Positions 50,862-61,122 of a stretch of DNA of 64,000 bases are shown in pieces (the first letter of the stretch is position 1; each line of letters begins with the position of its first letter). A program made the translations under genes and the position numbers. Origin of the DNA: Aliarcobacter skirrowii CCUG 10374 (GTDB taxonomy: Bacteria; Campylobacterota; Campylobacteria; Campylobacterales; Arcobacteraceae). The notes below the pieces were generated by a model that saw only the letters and a list, made by a program, of their open reading frames with translations, was not told the origin of the DNA and did not search any database. The stretch lies in assembly GCF_003544835.1 (NCBI RefSeq), contig NZ_CP032099.1, positions 1,116,001 to 1,180,000 of the forward strand. The letters are read 5' to 3'.

Positions 50862-51244
50862 CGGGTGATATAAGACTATCTTGTAATCTATACATTGATG
50901 GTTTTTTTGAAGGAAATATCTACTCTCAAAAAGAGATAAATATTGGTGTAAATGGTCAAGTAAAAGGTGAAATAAATGCTCATAGAGTTGTAGTTCAAGG
51001 TTTAGCAGAAGGTATGATTAATGCTACTAAAGTAGATATTAAACCTGAAGGTAAAGTAAAAGGAACTGTAGAGTCTGAAGAGTTCATTATTGAAGCTAAA
51101 GGTATTTTTGAAGGTAATAGCCTTATTAAAAAGAGCGATAAAGAAGAAAATAGTTTAAAAGACGAATCAAAGTCTAAGAATATCTTTGATAAAAAAGATT
51201 CAAGTGTAGCAACTGAAGCTACTATTGAAAAAGATAAAAAATAG
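50774..51244 (+). CDS. ccmA: CcmA, bactofilin
   Basis: A 156-aa bactofilin. GTKITGDIRLSCNLYIDGFF, then EGNIYSQKEINIGVNGQVKG, shows the repeating beta-helix pattern, with unstructured ends and a Lys/Asp-rich tail (KEENSLKDESKSKNIF). Bactofilins polymerise beneath the membrane; CcmA of Helicobacter controls helical shape with Csd proteins. The ATG at 50774 is inside the M23 gene in another frame, so 88 nt code for both proteins. AAAGGAAA lies before it. A terminator follows. Confidence 0.93.
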   Translation: MAFFNNSDKQLTSSGADSSTTIITSGTKITGDIRLSCNLYIDGFFEGNIYSQKEINIGVNGQVKGEINAHRVVVQGLAEGMINATKVDIKPEGKVKGTVESEEFIIEAKGIFEGNSLIKKSDKEENSLKDESKSKNIFDKKDSSVATEATIEKDKK

Positions 51245-51252
51245 TTAATATT

Positions 51253-51279
51253 CTCAAGCTAAATATAGCTTGAGTTTTA
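51253..51279 (+). terminator. Rho-independent terminator after ccmA
   Basis: A perfect 9-bp stem, CTCAAGCTA (51253-51261) with TAGCTTGAG (51266-51274) and loop AATA, followed by TTTTATT. It lies between convergent ccmA and trpC. Confidence 0.8.
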
Positions 51280-51288
51280 TTAATTAAC

Positions 51289-52080
51289 TTATTTTAAAGA
51301 GTTTTTAAACTCAACTAACTCATCTTTTATACTAGATACTCTCATAAAATGCTCACCTATTAAAAACGCATCAGCACCAATACCATGAAGCCTTTTTATA
51401 ACATCTTTGTTTGATACACCTGATTCTGCAACTATAATTTTTTCTTTTGGAATAATTGGTATTAACTCATCACATAAATTCATATCCATCTCAAATGTTT
51501 TTAAATTTCTATGATTTATTCCAATTATGTTAGCTTCACTATTTAAAGCCTTCTTCAAATCCTCTTTATCATGAATCTCTACTAAAACTTCTAAATCTAA
51601 ACTTCTTGCATAATTATACAAATCATTTAACTCTTTTTGTTCTAAAGATTTTGCAATTAATAAAATAAAATCAGCTCCATATATTAAAGCTTCTGCTATT
51701 TGATATTTTGTAAGAATAAAATCTTTTCTTAAAAGTGGAATATTTGTAACTTTTTTTATCTCTTTTAAATACTCTAAATTACCTAGGAAAAAGTGTGGTT
51801 CTGTTAATACGGATATTGCATTTGCACCAAATTCATTATACTCTTTTGCTATAGTCAAATGATTGAAATCATCTTTTATAACACCTTTGCTTGGACTTGC
51901 TTTTTTAACTTCAGCAATTATTCTAATAGGTTCATCTTTTGTTGATTTTAAAAACTTTTTTACATCTTTTGTAGGAAACTTACCATCTTTAATAATATTT
52001 TCAAGTTCCTCAAAAGAGATATCTTTCTCTCTTTTTCTTGCATCCTCTAAAGTTTGTTGATTTATTTTATCTAATATCAT
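51289..52080 (-). CDS. trpC: TrpC, indole-3-glycerol-phosphate synthase
   Basis: About 263 aa, TIM barrel. [80 protein letters not shown] and [12 protein letters not shown] are standard TrpC segments with all catalytic Lys/Glu residues. It closes the indole ring in tryptophan synthesis. I start it at ATG 52080 with AAGGAG upstream; the frame continues to 52107 but that start would lie deeper in the preceding gene. It overlaps the TPR lipoprotein gene by 14 nt. Confidence 0.95.
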   Translation of the reverse strand: MILDKINQQTLEDARKREKDISFEELENIIKDGKFPTKDVKKFLKSTKDEPIRIIAEVKKASPSKGVIKDDFNHLTIAKEYNEFGANAISVLTEPHFFLGNLEYLKEIKKVTNIPLLRKDFILTKYQIAEALIYGADFILLIAKSLEQKELNDLYNYARSLDLEVLVEIHDKEDLKKALNSEANIIGINHRNLKTFEMDMNLCDELIPIIPKEKIIVAESGVSNKDVIKRLHGIGADAFLIGEHFMRVSSIKDELVEFKNSLK

Positions 52081-53437
52081 TCTTTGTACACTCCTTAATT
52101 TTTTCATAATGTAGTTTTACCTCTTTATCCTCAAGACCAACTTTTTCAATTACGATCTTTATTAACTCAAGAGCTTTTTTACAATTTTTAATTTTATACT
52201 CACCCCAAGCTAAAGTATCAATATAAGCATAATTTTCAGGATCTTGAGATAAAGCATCTTTTACAAGAGCTATACCTTTTAAATAATCTTTATCATTGTC
52301 AATTAAAATATATGCTAAATAGTTTTGATATAGTGCTCTTGAAGAAGTTTCAACAACCTCTTCAAGCATAAATATAATATCTTCTAGCTCTTTATTATTT
52401 AAATTATTATCTTCTAAAGCAATTTCATATCTAAACATAGCTTGATATGCCAAAAAATCATCTATTTGATTTATATCATATAGTTTTGAGGCTAATTTCA
52501 AACCATTCTTTTTATCACCTTTTGATATATATAGATTTAATAAAAAATCATCTTCAATACCGTTTGTTACTAAATAATCTATAATTTTATCTTCAGTTTT
52601 AAATCGTTCGAAAATAAGATTTATAAGCTCTTGTTTTTCATAAAATAGATTATTTTCTAAATAAAATTTATAGCTATCTTTTAGTAGATTATTAACCTTC
52701 TCATCATCTTTTAATGTATCAAAAAATAGAAGTGCTTGTAACACTAAAAGATAGTTATAGTTTTTATCTTTAATTGCTATTTGCAATCTATTAATTGCTT
52801 TATCTTTTTGATTAAACTTAAAAAACTCTATTCCACTTAGAGCATGAATAGAACTAGCACTATTTGAATATTTATTTGCTTTTAAATATGATTCATAAGA
52901 GTTTTTAAAATCCTCTTTTACTAGATATATATTTCCTAAAAGCTCATAATTATTTGAGTTTTTATATTTTTTAACTAAAATTAAACCATATTTTAAAGCA
53001 TTTTCAAAATCTTTTTGATTTAAAAGTGCAAAACTATAGAGCCTTAAAATCTCTTCTTCATCTTTTATATTATCAAAATAGTATTTTTGACTATTTTCAA
53101 CAATAGATTTATAATCATTCATAAGCAATGAAACTCTTAAATAGTTTACTAAATATATTGAATTATTAGTCTTAAAAAAAAGATTTAAATATATCTCTCT
53201 AGCCTCTTCATAACTATTTTGTGCCTCTAAATCATAAGCACTTAATATAAAAAAATCTTCTAAATAATATTTTTTTATATCTATTTTTTTATAATTTTTA
53301 TCAATATTCTCTTTGGAAAAGTTATCCTCATTTTTAATATTTTTATCTCTATTTTCAATACTAAAAATATCTTTTGTGCAAGAGCCTAAAAAAAATAGAA
53401 TAGCAATAACAGTTATAAATCTAATATACCTATACAC
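52067..53437 (-). CDS. TPR-repeat lipoprotein
   Basis: A 456-aa protein with a lipoprotein signal ([14 protein letters not shown], Cys at about residue 20), then an Asn/Lys-rich linker and helical TPR-like repeats through the whole length (for example [40 protein letters not shown]). It is probably anchored in the envelope and binds other proteins. Start is GTG at 53437, overlapping the YkgJ gene by 25 nt. The partner is unknown. Confidence 0.82.
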   Translation of the reverse strand: MYRYIRFITVIAILFFLGSCTKDIFSIENRDKNIKNEDNFSKENIDKNYKKIDIKKYYLEDFFILSAYDLEAQNSYEEAREIYLNLFFKTNNSIYLVNYLRVSLLMNDYKSIVENSQKYYFDNIKDEEEILRLYSFALLNQKDFENALKYGLILVKKYKNSNNYELLGNIYLVKEDFKNSYESYLKANKYSNSASSIHALSGIEFFKFNQKDKAINRLQIAIKDKNYNYLLVLQALLFFDTLKDDEKVNNLLKDSYKFYLENNLFYEKQELINLIFERFKTEDKIIDYLVTNGIEDDFLLNLYISKGDKKNGLKLASKLYDINQIDDFLAYQAMFRYEIALEDNNLNNKELEDIIFMLEEVVETSSRALYQNYLAYILIDNDKDYLKGIALVKDALSQDPENYAYIDTLAWGEYKIKNCKKALELIKIVIEKVGLEDKEVKLHYEKIKECTKNDIR

Positions 53438-53796
53438 TCTTTTTTAAGCTCCTCTTTATTTGTTTTAAAATAGTCCCAAAAAGGAAATGTTCTACACTGA
53501 TTTGGTCTAAATTCATATATGCTACACATTTTATTAGTGTTATCAAAAAAACAACAAGAATAAACCTTTGGTTCTAATTCTATCTCTTTTAAACTATATT
53601 TATACCCTACTTTAAATAAATACTTTTTACTAAACTCATCAATAGTAAGATTCAAATGTTTACTAAGTCGCTCTATTTCAACAATATTTATCCAAATATA
53701 ACCACTATCTCCTGTGCAACACTTTCCACCACAACTCTCACAAGCTTTTGGATTAAATGAAAAACTATATCCATCTTTTTTTAGCAAATTACTCAA
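53413..53796 (-). CDS. YkgJ family cysteine-cluster protein
   Basis: A 127-aa protein with ten or so cysteines: ACESCGGKCCTGDSGYIWI, YSCCFFD, MCSIYEF and PNQCRTFPFWDYF. This is the YkgJ (zinc/iron-chelating) domain. The cluster may bind Zn or an Fe-S centre; function is unknown. It starts with TTG behind AAAGG. It overlaps the methyltransferase gene upstream by 8 nt and the TPR gene downstream by 25 nt, so four genes down to trpC form one coupled run. Confidence 0.87.
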   Translation of the reverse strand: MSNLLKKDGYSFSFNPKACESCGGKCCTGDSGYIWINIVEIERLSKHLNLTIDEFSKKYLFKVGYKYSLKEIELEPKVYSCCFFDNTNKMCSIYEFRPNQCRTFPFWDYFKTNKEELKKECIGILDL

Positions 53797-54505
53797 TACT
53801 AGCCTTTATACTATGAGTATTTATATTTTTATATATTTTTTTAATCTCATTTTTAAATGTTGAATCTTTTTTAAAAACTATTAAAGCAGGTAAAACTTTA
53901 AGCAGTGATTTTGAATCTTTTTTTGCAAATATTAAAACCAAATTAGCATCACTATCTTTTTTTGGATAAACAAACTGTATTGACTCAATATTTAATCTAT
54001 ACTCATTTAAATAAATAATAATCTGTGATAACTGTTTAGCATCATAACAAAAAAATAGTTTTCCATTTGGTTTTAATATTTTTGATGATTTTTCTATAAA
54101 ATTTTTTAGTGGCATTGATGAGTTATATCTTGCTATTTTTAGATTTTCATTTTCACTTTTTATAACATCTGAGTGATAAAATGGTGGATTTGAAACTAAA
54201 TAATCAAACTTTATAGGAAAATCAATATCAAAAAAAGATCCACAAAACATATTTGAATCAATTTTATTTGTAGAGCTATTTTTATTTGAAAAAAACTGAA
54301 AAATCTCTTGAATTTCAACTTGATTTAGTCTAAGTTTTGAAAATTTTTTTGCTACAAGTAGTCCTAATATTCCACTTCCACTTCCAATATCTAAAAGCTC
54401 TCCACTTATATTTTTATATTTTTCTAAATTTTTACATATGAAGTTAAATAAAAAATGTGTATCACTATTATAGCAATAACCATTTATAGGTTGATAGAGT
54501 AACAA
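53789..54505 (-). CDS. TrmN6-like N6-adenine methyltransferase
   Basis: A 238-aa class I methyltransferase. The GELLDIGSGSGILGLLVA loop binds SAM and the catalytic motif VSNPPFYHSD (NPPF) marks an N6-adenine or N-methyl transferase of the TrmN6/YfiC group, which methylates A37 of tRNA-Val. The start YQPINGYCYNSDTHFLFNF also fits that group. Start is TTG at 54505, 7 nt behind AAGGA. First gene of the minus-strand run to trpC, divergent from oorD. Confidence 0.85.
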   Translation of the reverse strand: MLLYQPINGYCYNSDTHFLFNFICKNLEKYKNISGELLDIGSGSGILGLLVAKKFSKLRLNQVEIQEIFQFFSNKNSSTNKIDSNMFCGSFFDIDFPIKFDYLVSNPPFYHSDVIKSENENLKIARYNSSMPLKNFIEKSSKILKPNGKLFFCYDAKQLSQIIIYLNEYRLNIESIQFVYPKKDSDANLVLIFAKKDSKSLLKVLPALIVFKKDSTFKNEIKKIYKNINTHSIKASIE

Positions 54506-54648
54506 AAACTAATCCTTATTTTTTAAAGTTTCAATTATATCCAAACTTTTTATATATTTACTTTTAATAAAATAAGCTTGACTTTGGTATTATTCTTGTA
54601 AAAATTATAAAGTTTATAAATTTTTATTATATTTTATAAAGGAAAAAT

Positions 54649-54978
54649 ATGTCAAATTTTGAAGCTCCTTTAAATACCCCTGTTTGGGTTGATGAAAGTA
54701 GATGTAAGGCTTGCGATAGATGTGTTTCTGTTTGTCCAGCTGGAGTTCTTGCAATGAGACAAGAGATTCACTCAACACTTGGTGCTATGGCTACTGTTGT
54801 AAATCCTGAATCTTGTATTGGTTGTAGCGACTGTGAATTATCTTGTCCTGATTTTGCTATTTTTGTAGCAGATAAAAAAGAGTTTAAATTCTCAAAATTG
54901 ACTCCAGAATCAAAGCAGAGACAAGAGAGAATTATAAAAAATAATTATAAATTATTAGATGAAGATAAAAAGGTTTAA
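54649..54978 (+). CDS. oorD: OorD, 2-oxoglutarate:acceptor oxidoreductase ferredoxin subunit
   Basis: A 109-aa protein with two 4Fe-4S motifs, CKACDRCVSVCPAG and CIGCSDCELSCPDF. The clusters pass electrons from the thiamine subunit to ferredoxin/flavodoxin or menaquinone. AAGGAAAAAT lies before the ATG. First gene of oorDABC; the order D-A-B-C is that of Campylobacter and Helicobacter. The 143-nt upstream gap (54506-54648) is very AT-rich and has TTGACT at 54578-54583 without a clear partner box. Confidence 0.95.
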   Translation: MSNFEAPLNTPVWVDESRCKACDRCVSVCPAGVLAMRQEIHSTLGAMATVVNPESCIGCSDCELSCPDFAIFVADKKEFKFSKLTPESKQRQERIIKNNYKLLDEDKKV

Positions 54979-54980
54979 TT

Positions 54981-56111
54981 ATGGCAAGAGAGTTAATATC
55001 AACTGGAAATGAGTTAGCAGCACTAGCAGCTATTGATTCAAAGTGTGAATTTTTTGGTGGTTATCCTATTACTCCTTCAAGTGAAGTAATGCATGTTTTA
55101 TCTTCTAAACTACCTGCAAATGGCGGAGTTTGTATGCAAATGGAAGATGAGATTTCTGGAATTTGTACAGCTCTAGGTGCAGCTATGAGTGGAAAAAGAA
55201 GTTTAACTGCAACTTCAGGTCCTGGAATTTCTCTAAAAGCTGAAAATTTAGGACTTGGATATATTGCAGAAGTTCCACTTGTAGTTATAAATGTAATGAG
55301 AGGTGGACCTTCGACTGGTCTTCCTACAAGAGTTTCTCAAGGTGACCTTTTACAAGCAAAAAATCCAACTCATGGAGATGTAAAATCTATTACATTAATG
55401 CCTGGAAATTTAAGCGAGTGTTACACAGAAGTAGTACGTGCTTTTAATCTAGCAGATAGATTTATGCAACCTGTTTTTGTTTTACTTGATGAGACAATTG
55501 GACATATGGCTGGTAAGGCTATAATTCCTGATTTACAAGAAATAGAAAAAAATAGAGTTTATAGAAAAAGATTTGATGGAGATAAAAAAGATTATCTTCC
55601 TTATGGTGTAAAAGATGATGAACCAGCTGTTTTAAATCCAATGTTTGAAGGATATAGATATCACTTTACAGGGCTTCATCACGGACCAACAGGTCATCCA
55701 ACAGAAGATGCTGTTGTTTGTGATGCTTTAATGAATAGACTGTTTAAAAAAGTTGAAAATCATACAGATGAGTTAGAATCAAATGAAGAGTATATGTTAG
55801 ATGATGCAGAAATTTTAATCATTGCTTATGGTTCTGTTTCACTTGGTGCTAAAGAGGCTGTAAACAGATTAAGAAAAGAGGGAATAAAAGCTGGAATGTT
55901 TAGACCAAGAACAGTTTGGCCAAGTCCTGAAAAAAGATTAAATGAACTTGTAAACAGATTTGAAAAAGTATTAGTTGCAGAGCTTAATATGGGACAATAT
56001 ACTCAAGAGGTGCAAAGAGTTAGTGGAAGAAGAGATTTTGATACACTTTTAAAAGCAAATGGAAGACCTCTATCACCTATTGAAATAATAGAAAAAGTAA
56101 AAGGAATGTAA
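54981..56111 (+). CDS. oorA: OorA, 2-oxoglutarate:acceptor oxidoreductase alpha subunit
   Basis: A 376-aa subunit of the 2-oxoacid oxidoreductase family. GNELAALAAIDSKCEFFGGY, PITPSSEVMHVL, QMEDEISGICTALGAAMSGK and TSGPGISLKAENLGL are the pyrimidine-side features of the thiamine diphosphate site. With OorB, C and D it oxidises 2-oxoglutarate to succinyl-CoA in the citric acid cycle of microaerophiles. It is 2 nt after oorD and 1 nt before oorB. Confidence 0.96.
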   Translation: MARELISTGNELAALAAIDSKCEFFGGYPITPSSEVMHVLSSKLPANGGVCMQMEDEISGICTALGAAMSGKRSLTATSGPGISLKAENLGLGYIAEVPLVVINVMRGGPSTGLPTRVSQGDLLQAKNPTHGDVKSITLMPGNLSECYTEVVRAFNLADRFMQPVFVLLDETIGHMAGKAIIPDLQEIEKNRVYRKRFDGDKKDYLPYGVKDDEPAVLNPMFEGYRYHFTGLHHGPTGHPTEDAVVCDALMNRLFKKVENHTDELESNEEYMLDDAEILIIAYGSVSLGAKEAVNRLRKEGIKAGMFRPRTVWPSPEKRLNELVNRFEKVLVAELNMGQYTQEVQRVSGRRDFDTLLKANGRPLSPIEIIEKVKGM

Positions 56112-56112
56112 T

Positions 56113-56946
56113 ATGGCTTTTAACTATGATGAATATTTAAGAACAGATAAAATGCCAACGCTTTGGTGTTGGGGATGTGGAGATGGAGTTATATTAAAAG
56201 CTTTAATAAGAGCAATTGATAAACTTGGATGGAATATGGATGATGTTTGTGTAGTTTCTGGAATTGGATGTTCTGGAAGATTTAGCTCATACATAAACTG
56301 TAATACAGTTCATACAACTCACGGAAGAACTCTTCCTTATGCAACTGGAATTAAAATGGTAAATCCAGATAAAAAAGTAATTGTTGTTGGTGGAGACGGT
56401 GATGGTCTTGCAATTGGTGGAAATCATACAATTCATGCAGCTAGAAGAAATATAGATTTAACTTATATTTTAATAAATAACTTTATTTATGGTCTTACAA
56501 ACTCTCAAACAAGTCCAACTACCCCAAAAGGAATGTGGACAGCAACAATGGAAAGAGGTAATATTGATCCAACTTTTGATGCTTGTAAGTTAGTTGAAGC
56601 AGCAGGAGCATCTTTTGTAGCAAGAGAGACAATGATTGATCCTAAAAAATTAGAAAAAAGTTTAGTAAAAGCACTTGAACACAAAGGTTTCTCATTTGTA
56701 GAGGTATTTTCAAACTGCCATGTAAATTTAGGAAGAAAAAATAAAATGGCAAGTGCAACTGCAAACTTAGAGTGGATAGATGAAATAAGTATTGCAAAAA
56801 CTAAATTTGAAATGCTTGAAGATGATCAAAAAATTGGAAAATTCCCAACTGGAGTTTTAAAACAAGATGAGAATGCAATAGAGTATTGTGAAGCTTATAA
56901 AAAAGTTCAAGAGGCTCACAAAAATAAAACTATGGTTGAGTTGTAA
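56113..56946 (+). CDS. oorB: OorB, 2-oxoglutarate:acceptor oxidoreductase beta subunit
   Basis: A 277-aa subunit binding thiamine diphosphate. PTLWCWGCGDGVILKALIRA, VVSGIGCSGR, HTTHGRTLPYATGIKMVNPD, VVGGDGDGLAIGGNH and NNFIYGLTNSQTSPTTPKG are the family signatures (GDG...NN motif). It carries the catalytic cofactor. Located between oorA and oorC with almost no spacing. Confidence 0.96.
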   Translation: MAFNYDEYLRTDKMPTLWCWGCGDGVILKALIRAIDKLGWNMDDVCVVSGIGCSGRFSSYINCNTVHTTHGRTLPYATGIKMVNPDKKVIVVGGDGDGLAIGGNHTIHAARRNIDLTYILINNFIYGLTNSQTSPTTPKGMWTATMERGNIDPTFDACKLVEAAGASFVARETMIDPKKLEKSLVKALEHKGFSFVEVFSNCHVNLGRKNKMASATANLEWIDEISIAKTKFEMLEDDQKIGKFPTGVLKQDENAIEYCEAYKKVQEAHKNKTMVEL

Positions 56947-56955
56947 GGAGCTAAA

Positions 56956-57528
56956 ATGTCACAAAATCGAACTTTAATGAGATTTACAGGGGTTGGTGGG
57001 CAAGGAGTTTTACTTGCTGGTGAAATTTTTGCAACTGCTAAAATAAATAACGGCGGATATGGATTAAAAACTGCAACTTATACATCACAAGTAAGAGGTG
57101 GTCCAACTGTTGTTGATATTACTTTGCAAGATGAAGAGATTATTTATCCATATGCAAATGATGGTGAAATTGATTTTATGCTTTCAGTTGCACAAATATC
57201 TTTTAATCAGTTTAAAAAAGGTGTTAAGGATGGTGCAACAATTGTAATTGAACCAAACTTAGTAAAACCAAGTGATGAAGATAGAAAAAGATGGAATATT
57301 ATTGAAATTCCAATTATTACAATTGCAAAAGATGAAGTTGGAAATGTTATTACTCAATCAATTTTAGCATTAGCAATTGCAAACTATTTTACAAACGAAA
57401 CAATTCCAAAAGAGGTTTTAAGAGAGGCTATGCTTTCAAAAGTTCCTGCAAAACTACATGATATGAATAATAAAGCTTATGATTTAGGTTATAAATATGC
57501 TAAAGAGGCTGATAATAGAAGCAAGTAG
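56956..57528 (+). CDS. oorC: OorC, 2-oxoglutarate:acceptor oxidoreductase gamma subunit
   Basis: A 190-aa gamma domain. RFTGVGGQGVLLAGEIFATA and TYTSQVRGGPTVVDITLQDE are typical of the gamma subunit that binds CoA. AAGGAG lies before the ATG. Last oor gene; its stop codon is inside the terminator hairpin, and rnpB converges from the other side. Confidence 0.95.
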   Translation: MSQNRTLMRFTGVGGQGVLLAGEIFATAKINNGGYGLKTATYTSQVRGGPTVVDITLQDEEIIYPYANDGEIDFMLSVAQISFNQFKKGVKDGATIVIEPNLVKPSDEDRKRWNIIEIPIITIAKDEVGNVITQSILALAIANYFTNETIPKEVLREAMLSKVPAKLHDMNNKAYDLGYKYAKEADNRSK

Positions 57529-57548
57529 ATTAAAATCTGCTTGTTTTA
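57522..57548 (+). terminator. Terminator of the oorDABC operon, overlapping the oorC stop
   Basis: CAAGTAGATT (57522-57531) pairs with AATCTGCTTG (57534-57543), one G-U, followed by TTTTACT. The tight loop probably opens by two or three base pairs. The oorC stop codon lies in the left arm. Confidence 0.6.
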
Positions 57549-57582
57549 CTCTCAAAATATAATATAAAAATATAATTTTTAA

Positions 57583-57898
57583 TAGGTAGATTTGTAAGCC
57601 GTGTTATGTATTTGACAATAATTTATCTAGAAGCCAAATCACTTTAGCTTTCCTGCGAAGACCAAAAATGTGAAGCTTATACCAGGTCTTCTTGCTACAA
57701 GTTGGGTTTACATAGCTGTTAAGATTGCTCAAAACACTGGTAGGCTCTTACCCTACCCTTTCACCATCACCAATAAATTGGCTGTCTTCTCTCTGTTGCA
57801 CTATCCCTTAGATTACTCTAGCCATCCGTTAGATGGAACCTTGCTTCACTGTAGCACGGACTTTCCTCTTGAATTCAAGCTATTGTCTAATCTACCTA
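57583..57898 (-). ncRNA. rnpB: RNase P RNA (rnpB)
   Basis: About 316 nt on the minus strand. Conserved bacterial type A elements are present in order: GAGGAAAGTCCGTGC near the 5' end, GGTGAAAGGGTAGGGTAAGA in the specificity/P-loop region, GTAAACCC, and ACACGGCTTAC near the 3' end. The ends TAGGTAGATT and AATCTACCTA pair perfectly to form helix P1, which sets the borders. It is the catalytic RNA that removes 5' leaders from tRNA precursors. It fills the 384-nt gap between oorC and lolA; a 79-codon frame on the other strand is spurious. Confidence 0.94.
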
Positions 57899-57912
57899 AG
57901 AGATAATTATAC

Positions 57913-58443
57913 CTATTTTCTAATTAAATCATACCCTAAAGGAATGTTAAATATAAATTTACTATCAGAAATTTGACCATCTAAAATAGTATTAATAAAC
58001 TTTATTTCAACACTGTTTTCAATCTCATCTTTATACAAAATCTTATCTATTTTTCCATTTTTTAAAACTATTTTATACTCTGTATTATCTATTTTAGAAC
58101 TATATATATTTTCATCTATTTTTTTAGCCTCATTTAACATCTTTAACATATCTATCTCTTTATCTAGCTTTGTAATAATAGCTTGCTCTAAATCAGGTTC
58201 ATTTATTATAACTTCACTACCATTTACAAATACATCTTTTCTAACTGGTTCTTGATAGCTCCATAAAATTTTTCCACTATTTTTTATAAATAACTCACCT
58301 TTATAATCAATTTTTGTATTACTACTTGAAGTAATAGTTTGTATGAATTTTGATTGAAGAGTTTTTAAGTTTTGAAACTCTTTTATTGATGCTTGTAGAA
58401 AGATTGTTGATAATAATAGCAATAAAGTAACTCTATAAAACAT
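57913..58443 (-). CDS. lolA: LolA, periplasmic lipoprotein carrier
   Basis: A 176-aa protein with a signal peptide (FYRVTLLLLLSTIFLQASI). LQSKFIQTITSSS, YKGELFIKNSGKILWSYQEP and DVFVNGSEVIINEPDLEQA follow the LolA fold, which binds lipoprotein acyl chains. It ferries lipoproteins from the LolCDE complex to the outer membrane. Divergent from secA; a LolC-type permease gene lies 2.7 kb away. Confidence 0.9.
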   Translation of the reverse strand: MFYRVTLLLLLSTIFLQASIKEFQNLKTLQSKFIQTITSSSNTKIDYKGELFIKNSGKILWSYQEPVRKDVFVNGSEVIINEPDLEQAIITKLDKEIDMLKMLNEAKKIDENIYSSKIDNTEYKIVLKNGKIDKILYKDEIENSVEIKFINTILDGQISDSKFIFNIPLGYDLIRK

Positions 58444-58462
58444 TTTTTAACCTTTTTTTATA

Positions 58463-58468
58463 TATAAT
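58463..58468 (+). promoter_or_regulatory. -10 box of secA
   Basis: TATAAT at 58463-58468, predicted start near 58475. AAAGGAA precedes the secA ATG at 58503. The lolA -10 box on the other strand lies at 58477-58482, so the two promoters overlap. Confidence 0.5.
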
Positions 58469-58476
58469 CTAGCTTC

Positions 58477-58482
58477 ATTATA
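58477..58482 (-). promoter_or_regulatory. -10 box of lolA
   Basis: Minus-strand TATAAT (58482 to 58477) predicts a start near 58470, inside the region melted for secA initiation. The leader to the lolA ATG at 58443 would be about 27 nt. Confidence 0.45.
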
Positions 58483-58502
58483 ACGAAAAGGAACTAAATT
58501 AT

Positions 58503-61121
58503 ATGCTAAATGTTTTTTCAAAAGTTTTTGGTACAAGAAATGATAGAGTAGTAAAAAAATATAGAAAAAGAGCAAACGAAATTACTCTTTTAGAAGATAA
58601 GTACAAAAAAATGAGTGATGATGAGTTAAAAAATGAGTTTAACAATCTAAAAAAACTTGTACAAAATGAGGAAAAATCTTTAGATGATATTTTAAATGAT
58701 ACTTTCGCAATTGTTAGAGAGGCTAGTCATAGAGTTTTAAAAATGAGACCTTATGATGTTCAATTAATTGGTGCTATGGTTTTACATAAAGGTGATATTG
58801 CTGAGATGAAAACAGGAGAGGGAAAAACTCTTGTTGGAGCAATTGCTGTTTGTTTAAACGCAATGGAAGGAAAAGGTGTTCATGTTGTAACAGTAAATGA
58901 TTATCTAGCACAAAGAGATGCTAATGAATTAAAACCTTTATATGAGTTTTTAGGATTTAGTGTTGGAGCTATAATTGATAGCATAAAAGATGATTTTACA
59001 AGAAAAGAGCAATACGCTTGTGATATTACTTATGGAACAAATAGCTCTTTTGGATTTGATTATCTAAGAGATAATATGGTTTATGACTTAAATGAAAAAG
59101 TTCAAAGAGGTCACAACTTCGTAATTGTAGATGAAGTTGACTCTATATTGATTGATGAGGCTAGAACTCCACTAATTATAAGTGGTCCAACAAATCATAA
59201 AAACTCAAACTATATAAAAGCAAATGAGATAGCTTTAAAATTAGAGCGTGGAACTATAACAGAACCTACAAATCCTACAGAAAAAGCTATTACTACAGGT
59301 GATTTTATTGTTGATGAAAAAAATAGAACAGTTAGTTTAACTGAAGCTGGTCATATAAGAGCTGAAGAACTTTTTGGAGTTGATAACTTATACTCAATAG
59401 AGAACGCAATGCTTTCACACTCACTTGATCAAGCACTAAAAGCAAACTATCTTTTTGTAAAAGATGTTGATTATGTTGTAAAAGATGATCAAATTATTAT
59501 TGTTGATGAGTTTACAGGAAGACTTAGCGAGGGAAGAAGATTTAGTGAGGGTCTTCATCAAGCACTTGAGGCAAAAGAGAAAGTGGCTATTCAAGATGAG
59601 AGTCAAACTTTAGCAGATACAACATACCAAAACTACTTTAGAATGTATAAAAAACTCTCTGGTATGACAGGAACTGCCCAAACAGAAGCAACAGAGTTTG
59701 CACAAATTTATAATCTTGATGTTGTATCAATTCCAACTAATGTTCCAATTAAAAGAGTTGATAAAAGTGATTTAATCTATAAAACAGAGAGAGAAAAATT
59801 TAATGCTGTTTGCGAAAAAATAAAATATTATCACGAAAAGGGACAACCTGTTCTTGTGGGAACTGCAAGTATTGAAAAGAGTGAAAAACTTCATAAAATT
59901 TTATCAGATAAAAAAATTCCTCACACTGTTTTAAATGCAAAACAACATGAAAAAGAGGGAAAAATTATTGCTGATGCTGGTCAAAAAGGTGCTGTAACAA
60001 TTGCTACTAATATGGCTGGACGAGGAGTTGATATCAAACTTACACCTGAAATTTTAGAACTTGGTGGATTAGCAATTATTGGAACCGAAAGACATGAAAG
60101 TAGAAGAATTGACAATCAATTAAGAGGAAGAAGTGGAAGACAAGGAGATGTTGGAGAATCACAATTTTATCTATCTTTAGAGGATAATCTTTTAAGAATA
60201 TTTGGAAGTGATAAAATTAGAACTATCATGGAGAGACTTGGTATTCAAGAGGGTGAGTATATTGAGTCAAGAATGGTTACAAGAGCTGTTGAAAATGCCC
60301 AAAAGAAAGTTGAATCTATGCACTTTGAAAGTAGAAAACATCTTTTAGAGTATGATGATGTTGCAAATGAACAAAGAAAAGTTATATATAACTTTAGAAA
60401 TGATCTTTTAAAAGAGGATTATGATATATCTTCAAAAATCGAAGAGAATAGTTATGATTATGTAGAGTATCTTCTAGCTGAATCAAATGTTTTTGCATCT
60501 CAAAGTGAAGAGGATTTTAACTATGAACAAATTATTGCAAAAATAAAAGAGGAACTTCATTTAATATTAACAGTTGAAAATATTAAAAGTGAAGATTATG
60601 AGAGTTTAAAAAATAGATTGGCTCAAGTTTTAAAAGAAGTTTATGAAGAAAAAATGAGTGTTACAACACAAAAACAAAGAAGTGAAATTGAAAGAATACT
60701 ATATCTTCAAATTTTAGACAATGCTTGGAGAGAGCATCTATACTCTATGGATACTTTAAAAACTGGTATTGGACTAAGAGGTTATAACCAAAAAGATCCA
60801 TTAGTTGAGTATAAAAAAGAGTCTTACAATCTATTTGTTGAGCTTGTTTCTAATATTAAAATTGAGATTATAAAAATACTATTTACAATTCAACTTCAAA
60901 GTAAAGAGGATGCAAAAAAAGAGCAAGAAGCTTTAGAAAAAATCAAAGCTAACATGGAAAAATCAAATGAACACACAACTACAAATGTTGCTCAAGATGC
61001 TGTAAAAAGTAGTGAGAAAAAAATTGCAAGAAATGAACCTTGTCCTTGTGGAAGTGGTTTAAAATATAAACAGTGTTGTGGGAAAAGTGGACCTAAAAGA
61101 GGTTTGGTAGTAGGAAACTAG
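58503..61121 (+). CDS. secA: SecA, preprotein translocase ATPase
   Basis: An 872-aa motor of the Sec pathway. [16 protein letters not shown] is Walker [21 protein letters not shown] Walker [14 protein letters not shown] and [16 protein letters not shown] are further helicase motifs, and the C-terminal [14 protein letters not shown] binds zinc and SecB/lipid. It pushes unfolded proteins through SecYEG. The length is normal. It is followed after 1 nt by the LolC-type permease gene. Confidence 0.97.
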   Translation: MLNVFSKVFGTRNDRVVKKYRKRANEITLLEDKYKKMSDDELKNEFNNLKKLVQNEEKSLDDILNDTFAIVREASHRVLKMRPYDVQLIGAMVLHKGDIAEMKTGEGKTLVGAIAVCLNAMEGKGVHVVTVNDYLAQRDANELKPLYEFLGFSVGAIIDSIKDDFTRKEQYACDITYGTNSSFGFDYLRDNMVYDLNEKVQRGHNFVIVDEVDSILIDEARTPLIISGPTNHKNSNYIKANEIALKLERGTITEPTNPTEKAITTGDFIVDEKNRTVSLTEAGHIRAEELFGVDNLYSIENAMLSHSLDQALKANYLFVKDVDYVVKDDQIIIVDEFTGRLSEGRRFSEGLHQALEAKEKVAIQDESQTLADTTYQNYFRMYKKLSGMTGTAQTEATEFAQIYNLDVVSIPTNVPIKRVDKSDLIYKTEREKFNAVCEKIKYYHEKGQPVLVGTASIEKSEKLHKILSDKKIPHTVLNAKQHEKEGKIIADAGQKGAVTIATNMAGRGVDIKLTPEILELGGLAIIGTERHESRRIDNQLRGRSGRQGDVGESQFYLSLEDNLLRIFGSDKIRTIMERLGIQEGEYIESRMVTRAVENAQKKVESMHFESRKHLLEYDDVANEQRKVIYNFRNDLLKEDYDISSKIEENSYDYVEYLLAESNVFASQSEEDFNYEQIIAKIKEELHLILTVENIKSEDYESLKNRLAQVLKEVYEEKMSVTTQKQRSEIERILYLQILDNAWREHLYSMDTLKTGIGLRGYNQKDPLVEYKKESYNLFVELVSNIKIEIIKILFTIQLQSKEDAKKEQEALEKIKANMEKSNEHTTTNVAQDAVKSSEKKIARNEPCPCGSGLKYKQCCGKSGPKRGLVVGN

Positions 61122-61122
61122 T

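Noticed and set aside
50608-50895. Minus-strand open frame of 95 codons under the M23/ccmA overlap
   Set aside because: It is antisense to two well-supported genes and shows no ribosome site or recognisable protein features.
57670-57906. A 79-codon plus-strand open frame between oorC and lolA
   Set aside because: It lies antisense to the RNase P RNA, has no ribosome site and reads as translated structural RNA.
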